6,788 nt of DNA from Chitinophagaceae bacterium (GCA_017989935.1 JAGNOY010000113.1:1-6788), one strand, 5' to 3'. Positions 1 through 6,761 are shown, counted from the first letter of the stretch. Numbers and translations: made by a program. Notes: a model not told the origin generated them from the sequence alone.

Positions 1-1286
1 TTAGCAATATAGGCGCTAATGCTTTAACCAATGTTGCCTTAACAGCTAACGTGTACAACTCACTGAATGTGCTTGTGCATAGTGCAACCGCTACATCTGT
101 CGCATCAATTGCTGTTGGTGCCAATGCGGCTTTTACTATGCCTGACTTTACACCGACTATAGCCGATGTGTATACGATAAAATACAATCACGTACAAACA
201 GAAGTTGATCCTGTAACTGCGAATGATGAATTGACTAGAACCATGGAGTTTACAAACAATGTATTTGCACGTGACAATGGTACAGTAGTTGGAGGACTTG
301 GTATAGGAGCTGGAAATGGAGGTTATATAGGACAATCATTTACTTTAACCAATCCAGCCTATTTATATTCAATTACAGCATTCTACAACAAGGGTTATTT
401 AGCCAATGAACGATATGCTAGTGCCATTTGGAATACAAATGTTGGTGGAGTGCCTACAACCATATTGGCCACTACAGATACCATGACCTATCCTAATCAA
501 AGTTCCATACTCACAACTACGCCAATATTTGGAGGTAATATTCTTCTGCCAGCTGGCACCTATGTTGTTACAGCTATAGAATTTGATTCAACAGTGCAAC
601 TTGGTACCACTGATGAAATATTCACTGTGGGTAAACATTGGGTAAATTGGCCCACTACACCTTTGGGTGGTTGGGGCAATATTGAATCTTTTGGTGCAAC
701 ATTTATGAAAGCATTAGCCATACGAATGAATATTGGTGCAACAGCATTCCCATTACCAAGTGAGGCGCTGATTTTGAAAGGCAAAAGCTCAGAACTGCAT
801 CATGAATTGAGTTGGTCGAATCTCGAAAAAGCATCTAACAAATACGAGTATGTTCTTCAAAGAAGTGATGATGCAAAAACATGGAGTGACGTATATGAAA
901 CCTCATCTATTGGACAAGATAAAATAAGTAGTTTCACTACGATAGATACGAAAAGTATACGCCCAAAATCATACTATAGAGTTCGCGTCAAAAATCAAGA
1001 TAACGAATTGAAGTATAGCAATATGATTACTTTGTTAAATAATTCTAAAGAATTATTAGTAGATATTTATCCTAATCCAACAAATGGTGTCTTGAATTTG
1101 AATTTGAATAATTTCAAGAATACGACCATGAGTTTATATGATATTCAAGGTAAAGTTGTCCTCACTAAACAATTAACCGAAGCAAATAATACAATTTCAT
1201 TACAAGGAATTAGTGCTGGTGTTTATCAAATTAAGTTGGCGAATTCGAACACTATAATTTATCAAGATAAAATAATTATTCAATAA
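1..1286 (+). CDS. Secreted beta-rich protein with T9SS type A C-terminal sorting domain (5' partial)
   Basis: The reading frame is open from base 3 and continues past the left edge, so the N terminus and any signal peptide are missing; the first GTG at 51 is internal, because 16 sense codons precede it. The visible 427 residues start with a CARDB/Ig-like segment (about the first 75 residues, ending near ANDELTRT), typical of repeated domains in Bacteroidota surface proteins. A beta-rich region rich in Gly, Thr and Asn follows (about nt 240-760), which I cannot name. An FN3-like module comes next (about nt 765-1050; SYYRVRVKNQDN). The last 77 residues (nt 1053-1283) match the T9SS type A sorting domain: YPNPTNG, LYDIQGK, ISAGVYQIKL and a lysine-containing hydrophobic end. 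By family knowledge this domain directs export through the outer membrane and is then cleaved, usually with attachment to the surface. The export call is strong; the molecular role (adhesin, enzyme or structural) cannot be told because the main N-terminal part is outside the window. Confidence 0.9.
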   Translation, partial: SNIGANALTNVALTANVYNSLNVLVHSATATSVASIAVGANAAFTMPDFTPTIADVYTIKYNHVQTEVDPVTANDELTRTMEFTNNVFARDNGTVVGGLGIGAGNGGYIGQSFTLTNPAYLYSITAFYNKGYLANERYASAIWNTNVGGVPTTILATTDTMTYPNQSSILTTTPIFGGNILLPAGTYVVTAIEFDSTVQLGTTDEIFTVGKHWVNWPTTPLGGWGNIESFGATFMKALAIRMNIGATAFPLPSEALILKGKSSELHHELSWSNLEKASNKYEYVLQRSDDAKTWSDVYETSSIGQDKISSFTTIDTKSIRPKSYYRVRVKNQDNELKYSNMITLLNNSKELLVDIYPNPTNGVLNLNLNNFKNTTMSLYDIQGKVVLTKQLTEANNTISLQGISAGVYQIKLANSNTIIYQDKIIIQ

Positions 1287-1304
1287 GCAAATTGACTTAT
1301 CAAG

Positions 1305-1337
1305 AAAACGTCAGACTTCGATCTGGCGTTTTTTTTT
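1305..1337 (+). terminator. Intrinsic terminator of the T9SS-substrate gene
   Basis: A nine-pair stem (1307-1315 with 1322-1330, one G-T wobble) closes a six-base loop, CTTCGA, and runs into nine T residues (1329-1337). The A residues at 1305-1306 can lengthen the stem by pairing with the T run. It begins 18 bases after the TAA stop, which fits Rho-independent termination of the upstream gene and separates it from the next unit. Confidence 0.9.
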
Positions 1338-1386
1338 GATGAAGCTCAATTGAACCTAACTTGAACGAATCATTGAAAACGATACT

Positions 1387-1473
1387 GCGGCAACGATAGA
1401 ACGGATACCCCGATGCCGATGCTTTGGGAGGCAGCGGCGTATGAGTGATAGCGTGTCTGCCGCCCAAAAAAAA
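1387..1473 (+). ncRNA. GC-rich structured intergenic element, Flavo-1-like
   Basis: This island is much richer in G and C than its surroundings and folds into one long interrupted hairpin. The stems are GCGGCA (1387-1392) with TGCCGC (1458-1463); ACGATA (1393-1398) with TAGCGT (1449-1454), with one A-G mismatch; ATAC (1405-1408) with GTAT (1439-1442); and CCGATGCC (1410-1417) with GGCAGCGG (1430-1437), one mismatch, closing a 12-base loop. The 3' end is CGCCCAA followed by an A run. The internal-loop motifs GATAGAACGGATACCCC and GATAGCGT and the CGCCCAA end recur on the opposite strand in the 3893-4016 element. From memory this resembles the Flavo-1 structured RNA motif of Bacteroidetes, whose function is unknown; I could not run a covariance search. 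It could instead be a repeat that is conserved only as DNA. No T run follows on the + strand, so it is not an ordinary terminator. The strand is inferred from the motif orientation. Confidence 0.45.
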
Positions 1474-1544
1474 TATATGGATATTGCTTCGAATTTTAGT
1501 TGGATATACGTCAATTTTAAATATGTGAAAGAAGCCAAATCCAA

Positions 1545-1576
1545 TTTTATCAAGTAGAATTCCTTTCATACATTTG
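1545..1576 (+). promoter_or_regulatory. Bacteroidota-type promoter abutting the PD40 gene start
   Basis: TACATTTG at 1569-1576 is a perfect match to the Bacteroidota -7 consensus TAnnTTTG. A T-rich TTTTA at 1545-1549 lies 19 bases upstream, a fair position for the -33 box although it lacks the usual TTG. The -7 box ends only five bases before the ATG at 1582, so a transcript starting at the normal distance would have almost no leader. The promoter would drive the PD40 gene and probably the peptidase gene behind it. Confidence 0.55.
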
Positions 1577-1581
1577 TGACT

Positions 1582-2622
1582 ATGAAAATAAGTATTCATA
1601 TATTCTTGTTGCTCATTGTGGCCAGCGCTACATCATTCGCTCAAGAAAAGCATCTAAAAAATATTCGACAACTTACTTTTGGCGGTGATAATGCCGAAGC
1701 GTATTTTAGTCCGGATGGGAAAAAACTAACTTTTCAATCAAATAATCCTGCTTGGGGCTTGGCATGTGATCAAATTTTTGAGATGGACATAGAAAAAGCC
1801 TTGAAAGATAAAAAGTACAAACCCCGCATGGTAAGTAATGGTGAGGGCCGAACTACCTGTAGCTATTATTTGCCTGATGGGAAAAGTATACTTTATGCTT
1901 CCACTTTTAAAGGCAGCAAGGATTGTCCACCCGTGAAAACAGAAGAAGATAAATATGTATGGAATATCTATGAAGATTTCGACATTTTTGTAGCTAATGA
2001 AAAAGGAGAAATCAAAAAGCAATTGACTAATTTAAAAGGATACGATGCAGAAGCCACTGTTTCGCCAAAAGGAGATAAAATTGTATATACAAGCATGCAA
2101 ACAGGTGATCTTGAATTGTGGACAATGAACATTGATGGTACAGATCAAAAGTCAATCACCCAATTATTAGGGTATGATGGTGGGGCATTCTTTTCGCCAG
2201 ATGGAAGCAAAATTGTTTTTAGATCGTCACGTCCACACACTGATGAAGAGTTTAATGAGTATATAGGTAATTTAAACAAAGGGCTTGTGTCTCCGACAAA
2301 CATGGAAATTTACACTTGCAATGCCGACGGCTCTAATCTGTTTCAAGTCACTAATTTAGGCAAAGCAAATTGGGCACCTTTTTATCATCCTGCTGGCGAT
2401 AAAATTATATTTTCTAGCAATCATCAAACTGAAGAAGGGTATAATTTTCAGTTATTCATGATTAAAGACGATGGAACTGAATTAGAACAAATTACCGACC
2501 AAAGTAAATTTAACGCGTTTCCTATGTTTTCGCCAGATGGTAAATATTTAGTTTTTTCATCGAACAGAAATAACGGAAATACTAAAGATACCAATTTGTT
2601 TATCGCAGAATGGGTCGAGTAA
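1582..2622 (+). CDS. Exported TolB-like PD40 beta-propeller protein
   Basis: The 346-residue protein begins with a clear signal peptide: Lys2, a hydrophobic run to about residue 18 and a likely cleavage near SFA-QEK (20/21). There is no lipobox cysteine, so a soluble periplasmic or released protein is expected. Six PD40 (WD40-like) motifs are visible, as SPDG at 43, LPDG at 97, SPKG at 161, SPDG at 205, HPAG at 269 and SPDG at 317, giving the six blades of a TolB-type propeller with nothing appended. Cys62, Cys92, Cys115 and Cys246 lie in the exported part and could form disulfides. The family resembles the TolB propeller and propellers of S9 peptidases, but no catalytic domain is present, so a binding role is likely; the ligand is unknown. 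I chose ATG 1582 over an in-frame GTG at 1576, which overlaps the -7 box and adds only two residues. It is probably co-transcribed with the M28 peptidase gene 30 bases downstream. It is not the tolB gene itself: no Tol-Pal genes are near. Confidence 0.9.
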   Translation: MKISIHIFLLLIVASATSFAQEKHLKNIRQLTFGGDNAEAYFSPDGKKLTFQSNNPAWGLACDQIFEMDIEKALKDKKYKPRMVSNGEGRTTCSYYLPDGKSILYASTFKGSKDCPPVKTEEDKYVWNIYEDFDIFVANEKGEIKKQLTNLKGYDAEATVSPKGDKIVYTSMQTGDLELWTMNIDGTDQKSITQLLGYDGGAFFSPDGSKIVFRSSRPHTDEEFNEYIGNLNKGLVSPTNMEIYTCNADGSNLFQVTNLGKANWAPFYHPAGDKIIFSSNHQTEEGYNFQLFMIKDDGTELEQITDQSKFNAFPMFSPDGKYLVFSSNRNNGNTKDTNLFIAEWVE

Positions 2623-2652
2623 AAATTGAATCATGTATAGTTAATTAATTTT

Positions 2653-3882
2653 ATGAAAAAAATAATTCTTGTCTTTTTGGTATCAATCGTTGTCGTAAAG
2701 GCTCAAGCCCAAAGAATCATCAAAGATCATTTGGTAGATGATGTGTCTTTTTTAGCCTCTGACAAATTAAATGGCCGTGCTACTGGAACCCAAGATGAAT
2801 TGGTAGCCGCTAAATATATTGCTTCAAAATTCGAAGCCAATCATTTAAAGCCCCTTGGAAATAAAGGGTATTATTATGATTTTAAGTATAAATACAACCC
2901 TAAAGTACATGACACAAGCACTACAGGTATTCGTGAAAAGAGAGGTCGAAATGTGCTAGGATTTTTAGATAATCAAGCTGCTTACACTATAGTGATAGGT
3001 GCTCATTACGATCATTGTGGACTTGGCTATGATCACAATAGTTTAGATGCAAATCCGCAAGGTAAAATACACAATGGTGCCGACGACAATGCTAGTGGTG
3101 TTGCAGGTGTTATTGAATTGGCTCGATATTTTTCGACCAACGGTATCAAAGAAAAATATAATTTTTTATTCATGACATTCTCAGGTGAAGAACTTGGCTT
3201 AATCGGTTCGAAAAAATGGTGCGAAAAACCAACCATGCCATTAAGTAATATCAACTGCATGATTAATATGGATATGATAGGGCGTTTGAATGATACTACC
3301 CACAAATTAATTGTGTATGGAGTGGGTACTTCCTCGGCGTGGAAGCCAAGTCTTTCAAAAGTGAATCATTCATTTTCAATCAAACAAGATAGTTCAGGTG
3401 TTGGCCCTAGCGATCAAACTTCATTTTATTTAAAAGATATTCCTGTATTGCATTTCTTCACCGGCCAACATAGCGATTATCACAAGCCTACTGATGATAT
3501 GGATAAAATAAATTATGTGGGTGAAGCTAGTGTACTCGAATTAATTGTCGACTTAGTGATGGATTTAAACGAGCAGCCTAAATTGTCTTTTTATAAAACC
3601 AAGTCGCCTGAATCAACAACAAGTAGTTTTAAAGTTACGCTTGGTGTCATGCCCGACTATGCTTTCGAGGGTAAAGGGTTGCGATTAGATGGGGTTACAG
3701 ATGACAAGCCCGCTAGTAAGGCTGGGTTGCAACAAGGCGATATCATCATACGCATGGGCGATAGCACCATAGAAACAATCCAAGATTATATGAAGGTTTT
3801 AGGCCAACATAAAAAAGGTGATAGCCTCGAAATACTTATTCAACGGGGCTCTCAGCAGATGTGGAAGACTGTCACTTTTTAG
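2653..3882 (+). CDS. Exported M28-family zinc aminopeptidase with C-terminal PDZ domain
   Basis: The 409-residue protein has a signal peptide (KK, then a hydrophobic run; probable cleavage near AQA-QR, about 19/20) and therefore acts outside the cytoplasm. The M28 domain (about 25-305) holds every expected active-site residue, mapped by motif to Aeromonas aminopeptidase: His118 and Asp120 in AHYDH, the metal-bridging Asp145 in GADDNASG, the general base Glu179 and ligand Glu180 in GEELGLIGS, Asp207 in NMDMIGR and His277 in SDYHKPTDD. An active two-zinc exopeptidase that removes N-terminal residues is expected; the exact substrate cannot be read from sequence. A PDZ domain occupies about residues 326-409 (LGVMPDY, then KAGLQQGDIIIRMGD) and probably binds peptide ends or partners. 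The ATG at 2653 is the natural start because it begins the signal peptide. The gene follows the PD40 gene by 30 bases with no terminator between, so an operon is likely. No intrinsic terminator of its own is evident; the hairpin at 3967-3992 might serve. Confidence 0.93.
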   Translation: MKKIILVFLVSIVVVKAQAQRIIKDHLVDDVSFLASDKLNGRATGTQDELVAAKYIASKFEANHLKPLGNKGYYYDFKYKYNPKVHDTSTTGIREKRGRNVLGFLDNQAAYTIVIGAHYDHCGLGYDHNSLDANPQGKIHNGADDNASGVAGVIELARYFSTNGIKEKYNFLFMTFSGEELGLIGSKKWCEKPTMPLSNINCMINMDMIGRLNDTTHKLIVYGVGTSSAWKPSLSKVNHSFSIKQDSSGVGPSDQTSFYLKDIPVLHFFTGQHSDYHKPTDDMDKINYVGEASVLELIVDLVMDLNEQPKLSFYKTKSPESTTSSFKVTLGVMPDYAFEGKGLRLDGVTDDKPASKAGLQQGDIIIRMGDSTIETIQDYMKVLGQHKKGDSLEILIQRGSQQMWKTVTF

Positions 3883-3892
3883 TCTGTTTTAG

Positions 3893-4016
3893 TTGGGCGC
3901 GCCACGCTAAGAAATTTCATCACCTATTGAATCTATAAGTTGCGTGGCCAGGCTATACGCTGCAATCCATCTCGTTTTGAAGAACGAGATGGGATTTTCG
4001 CTGCTATCCTTCGCGC
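3893..4016 (-). ncRNA. Second structured intergenic element, Flavo-1-like, opposite orientation
   Basis: Three nested or adjacent stems are visible. A perfect ten-pair hairpin, CCATCTCGTT (3967-3976) with AACGAGATGG (3983-3992), has a six-base loop. GCCACGC (3901-3907) pairs with GCGTGGC (3942-3948) around a 34-base AT-rich loop. An outer GCGC (3897-3900) pairs with GCGC (4013-4016). Two near-identical 11-mers flank the inner hairpin: on the minus strand GGATAGCAGCG (4009-3999) and GGATTGCAGCG (3968-3958). Read on the minus strand, the order is GGATAGCAGCG, hairpin, GGATTGCAGCG, second hairpin, CGCCCAA, the same plan as the 1387-1473 element on the + strand. I recall very similar modules repeated in flavobacterial intergenic regions and Flavo-1 in Rfam, but could not search. 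It could be a transcribed RNA, a folding DNA repeat, or an attenuator or terminator between the flanking units. The strand is inferred from motif order only. Confidence 0.45.
3958..4009. repeat. Pair of 11-base direct repeats flanking a perfect hairpin
   Basis: CGCTGCAATCC (3958-3968) and CGCTGCTATCC (3999-4009) agree at ten of eleven positions in the same orientation and enclose the ten-pair hairpin at 3967-3992. In the folded element they would sit on the two sides of an internal loop below the hairpin. I read them as part of the larger structured element, not as target-site duplications or a separate mobile unit. Confidence 0.6.
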
Positions 4017-4078
4017 ATTCATTCAATTAAGTGCGCATCATCATATTATTGTTATCTATTGCGCTTCAACAATCTAAC

Positions 4079-4110
4079 TTGTCAATATTGAAAGAAGCTT
4101 ATTACATTTA
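4079..4110 (+). promoter_or_regulatory. Candidate promoter of the VWA/AAA+ operon
   Basis: TACATTTA at 4103-4110 matches the Bacteroidota -7 consensus TAnnTTTG at all fixed positions but the last. A TTG at 4079-4081 lies 21 bases upstream, within the usual spacing for a -33 box. The -7 box ends eight bases before the ATG at 4119, giving a very short leader, as also proposed for the PD40 gene. The match is imperfect and the region is AT-rich, so chance is possible. Confidence 0.4.
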
Positions 4111-4118
4111 CTTACTTT

Positions 4119-5210
4119 ATGATTGGGATTCAATTTACTTTACCACAAAAAAATGCAAACTCACCTTTTGATACATTATTTAATGTGCTCAAACAACTCC
4201 TCACTTATACTAGTGGAGATTTTAATGAAGCATTTAGTTGGCTTACAGAATTAGATAAAACATATAAACTAACCACACCAGATTATGGTTTGGGAGATTT
4301 TATGGATGAACTTAAAGAAAGAGGATATATTAAAGAAAACGAAGATGTTGAGGGTGATTTTTTTATCACTGCTAAAACTGAGCAGTCCATCAGAAAGCAG
4401 GCCTTAGAACAAATTTTCGGAAAGTTAAAGAAGGGGAAATCAGGAAATCATAGAACTAAATTTATAGGTGTGGGTGATGAACAAAGCACTGACACTCGAC
4501 CATTTGAATTTGGTGATGCTCCAGATCAAATTGCCTTGCTAGAATCGATGCGCAATGCACAAATACAGCATGGCATCGGAGAATTTAAACTCACAGAAAG
4601 TGATCTCGAAGTGAGGGATCGTGAGTACAAAACTCAAACCTCTACGGTATTAATGATTGATGTTTCACATTCGATGATTTTGTATGGGGAAGACAGAATC
4701 ACACCAGCCAAAAATGTGGCCATGGCCTTAGCAGAATTAATTCGTCAGAAATACCCTAAAGACACATTGGATATTCTAGTTTTTGGCAATGATGCATGGC
4801 AAATAGACATCAAAGATTTGCCTTATTTGCAAGTAGGACCTTATCATACAAATACAGTAGCTGGTTTAGAATTGGCCATGGATTTGTTGAGAAAACGAAA
4901 GAATGCCAATAAGCAAATTTTGATGATTACAGATGGGAAGCCAACTTGCTTGAAACAAGGTGCCAATTATTATAAAAATAGTTTCGGCTTAGATAGAAAA
5001 ATTGTCAATCGATGTCTGACATTAGCCCAACATTGTAGAAAGCTAAAAATTCCTATCACAACTTTTATGGTAGCAAGCGATCCCTATCTGCAAGATTTCG
5101 TTAGAGAGTTTACAGAAGCTAATCAAGGAAAGGCCTTTTACACTTCCCTTCAAGGCCTTGGTGAATATATTTTCGAAGACTTTGAAAAAAATAGAAAAAA
5201 AAGAATTTAA
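4119..5210 (+). CDS. VWA-domain protein with intact MIDAS, partner of an AAA+ ATPase
   Basis: The 363-residue protein has no signal peptide or membrane segment and is cytoplasmic. Residues 1-105 are mainly helical and charged (LTYTSGDFNEAFSWLTELD; KTEQSIRKQALEQIFGKLKKGK) and probably contact the ATPase or a client. A conserved linker follows (about 108-172; TRPFEFGD, RNAQIQHGIGEF). The von Willebrand factor A domain covers about 175-355 and keeps the full metal-ion-dependent adhesion site: Asp181-x-Ser183-x-Ser185 in DVSHS, Thr244 in HTNT, and Asp272 in ITDGKP, so a bound Mg ion is expected. The whole layout resembles the COG4867-type VWA proteins, judged from memory. The ATPase gene starts 17 bases after the TAA, a co-transcription spacing. 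By analogy with BchD, CoxE and ViaA, this would be the adaptor that links the ATPase to its target, but no client is known or visible here. The ATG at 4119 is the first plausible start after the candidate promoter. The basic tail (KNRKKRI) is notable. Confidence 0.9.
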   Translation: MIGIQFTLPQKNANSPFDTLFNVLKQLLTYTSGDFNEAFSWLTELDKTYKLTTPDYGLGDFMDELKERGYIKENEDVEGDFFITAKTEQSIRKQALEQIFGKLKKGKSGNHRTKFIGVGDEQSTDTRPFEFGDAPDQIALLESMRNAQIQHGIGEFKLTESDLEVRDREYKTQTSTVLMIDVSHSMILYGEDRITPAKNVAMALAELIRQKYPKDTLDILVFGNDAWQIDIKDLPYLQVGPYHTNTVAGLELAMDLLRKRKNANKQILMITDGKPTCLKQGANYYKNSFGLDRKIVNRCLTLAQHCRKLKIPITTFMVASDPYLQDFVREFTEANQGKAFYTSLQGLGEYIFEDFEKNRKKRI

Positions 5211-5227
5211 ATCTAGATCAATATTAC

Positions 5228-6721
5228 ATGCACAAATCAATTAAGAACTTAGGTGAACTAAAAAAATCTGGTTATCAATCCCGCAGTATTAAGGAAGAAC
5301 TCAGGGAGAATCTGATTTTAAAAATCAAATCTAATGAGCCAATTTTTCAAGGGATTATTGGATTTGAAGATACGGTAATACCTGATGTTGAAAGAGCTAT
5401 TTTGTCTAAACATCATATCAATTTATTAGGGTTAAGAGGGCAAGCTAAAACCAGAATTGCTCGGCAATTTATTTCACTGTTAGATGAATATATTCCGGTA
5501 ATTCAAGGAAGCGAAATTAATGACGATCCTTTGAATCCAATATCCAACTATGCCAAACAACTTATTGAAGAGTTTGGAGATAACACACCCATAGCATGGC
5601 TACATCGGAATGAACGTTATGTAGAAAAATTAGCCACCCCAGATGTCAGTGTAGCAGATTTGATTGGAGATGTTGACCCCATTAAAGCAGCGAATTTAAA
5701 ATTAAGTTATGCTGATGAAAGAGTTATTCATTTTGGCATGATTCCAAGAAGTCATCGTTGCATTTTTGTTATAAATGAATTACCTGATTTGCAAGCCAGA
5801 ATTCAGGTGGCTTTGTTTAACATACTTCAGGAAGGTGATATTCAAATTAGAGGATTTAAGTTAAGATTAAATTTAGACATTGAATTTATTTTCACAGCTA
5901 ATCCTGAAGATTATACGAGTCGAGGAAGCATGATTACACCACTCAAAGATCGAATAGGGAGTCAAATTTTAACGCATTATCCAAAGAATATCGAATTGTC
6001 TCGGCAAATTACTTTGCAAGAGGCTTCTTTAAGTGAAAATCAGAAGTTGCAAGTAGAAGCGGGCGAATTAGTTTCTATACTCATTGAAAAATTAGCTAGT
6101 GAGGCCAGAGAAAGCGAATATGTTGATGCAAAAAGTGGGGTCTCAGCAAGGCTCACTATTTCGGCCTATGAGAATTTAGTAAGTGCAGCTGAAAGAAGAA
6201 TGTTAAGAAATCAGGAAGCAAGCACCTATGCAAGAATGAGCGATTTGTTTGGTATCATTCCTGCAGTGAACGGCAAGATAGAATTAGTGTATGAAGGTGA
6301 GCAAGAAGGTGCTGCCATGGTTGCTTTAAGCCTATTAGGCAAAGCAATACGAAATCATTTTATTCAACTGTATCCAGATCCAGGCAAACTTAAAAAGAAG
6401 AAAGAAAAAAGTCCATATGAACAAATTCAACTTTGGTTCGGACAAGGCAATTCAGTTGATCTGCTTTTTAGTGATACTGAAGATGCATATCAATCCAAAT
6501 TAAAAGCTGTTGTTGGGTTGGAGGATTTAGTCAATAAATATTATCCAGATTTAACGCCAACAAATCATGCCGTGATGATGGAATTTGTTCTTTATGGATT
6601 AGCAGAACATTCATTATTGGGAAAACAAATTATCGAAAGAGGTATGCAATTCAAGGATTTATTTGGCTCAATGCTTTCAGATTCAAATTTGTTTGATGAA
6701 ACTGATCAGCTAGACAATTAA
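5228..6721 (+). CDS. AAA+ ATPase, magnesium chelatase subunit I-like (MoxR/BchI clade)
   Basis: The 497-residue cytoplasmic protein carries a BchI/MoxR-type AAA+ module at about residues 40-320. The P-loop is GLRGQAKTR (68-76) with catalytic Lys74; the usual second glycine before Lys is Ala73. The BchI-type insertion follows (about 136-175; ATPDVSVADLIGDVDP). The Walker B strand reads FVINELPDL, with Asn183 where Asp is standard and Glu184 retained. Sensor 1 is Asn225 in TANPED, Arg242 in LKDRIG is a candidate arginine finger, and Arg308 in SARL is the sensor 2 candidate. The C-terminal region (about 345-497, including SPYEQIQLWFGQG) is not part of classic BchI, which is near 340-350 residues, and I cannot assign it. 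It probably forms an ATP-driven ring that works with the VWA protein encoded 17 bases upstream, perhaps inserting a cofactor or remodelling a complex. True magnesium chelatase is unlikely: no porphyrin or chlorophyll genes are present and the family is spread over non-phototrophs. The ATG at 5228 agrees with the N terminus I recall for the family (LGELKKSGYQSRSIKEE). Confidence 0.92.
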   Translation: MHKSIKNLGELKKSGYQSRSIKEELRENLILKIKSNEPIFQGIIGFEDTVIPDVERAILSKHHINLLGLRGQAKTRIARQFISLLDEYIPVIQGSEINDDPLNPISNYAKQLIEEFGDNTPIAWLHRNERYVEKLATPDVSVADLIGDVDPIKAANLKLSYADERVIHFGMIPRSHRCIFVINELPDLQARIQVALFNILQEGDIQIRGFKLRLNLDIEFIFTANPEDYTSRGSMITPLKDRIGSQILTHYPKNIELSRQITLQEASLSENQKLQVEAGELVSILIEKLASEARESEYVDAKSGVSARLTISAYENLVSAAERRMLRNQEASTYARMSDLFGIIPAVNGKIELVYEGEQEGAAMVALSLLGKAIRNHFIQLYPDPGKLKKKKEKSPYEQIQLWFGQGNSVDLLFSDTEDAYQSKLKAVVGLEDLVNKYYPDLTPTNHAVMMEFVLYGLAEHSLLGKQIIERGMQFKDLFGSMLSDSNLFDETDQLDN

Positions 6722-6761
6722 AGTGGGATGCAAACTTTTAATGCACCATAATAATAAAAAT

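Noticed and set aside
51..53. GTG as the start of the first gene
   Set aside because: The frame is open upstream to base 3 without a stop, and the residue context is the middle of an Ig/CARDB-like domain with no signal peptide, so the gene is truncated by the window edge and does not begin here.
1576..1581. GTG at 1576 as the start of the PD40 gene
   Set aside because: Its G is the last base of the TAnnTTTG box, and it adds only two residues before a normal Met-Lys signal peptide start at 1582.
1300..1599. Open frame on the minus strand between the first two genes
   Set aside because: It runs through the terminator, the structured element and the promoter; its composition is unlike the neighbouring proteins, and a second minus-strand frame overlaps it. 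No recognisable domain.
2641..2648. TTAATTAA palindrome before the peptidase gene as an operator
   Set aside because: Eight bases of A/T palindrome in AT-rich spacer are expected by chance, and no second copy or other binding-site feature accompanies it.
3033..3305. Minus-strand open frame inside the peptidase gene
   Set aside because: It is antisense to the M28 catalytic core, whose motifs are intact, and has no domain of its own.
3893..4016. CRISPR array or insertion-sequence end
   Set aside because: Only two 11-base repeats with a hairpin between them; no regular spacers, no transposase, and no target-site duplication at the edges.
5228..6721. Genuine magnesium chelatase for chlorophyll synthesis
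   Set aside because: The ATPase is longer than BchI, has a variant Walker B motif, is paired with a short VWA protein lacking an AAA domain (unlike BchD), and no tetrapyrrole gene is nearby.
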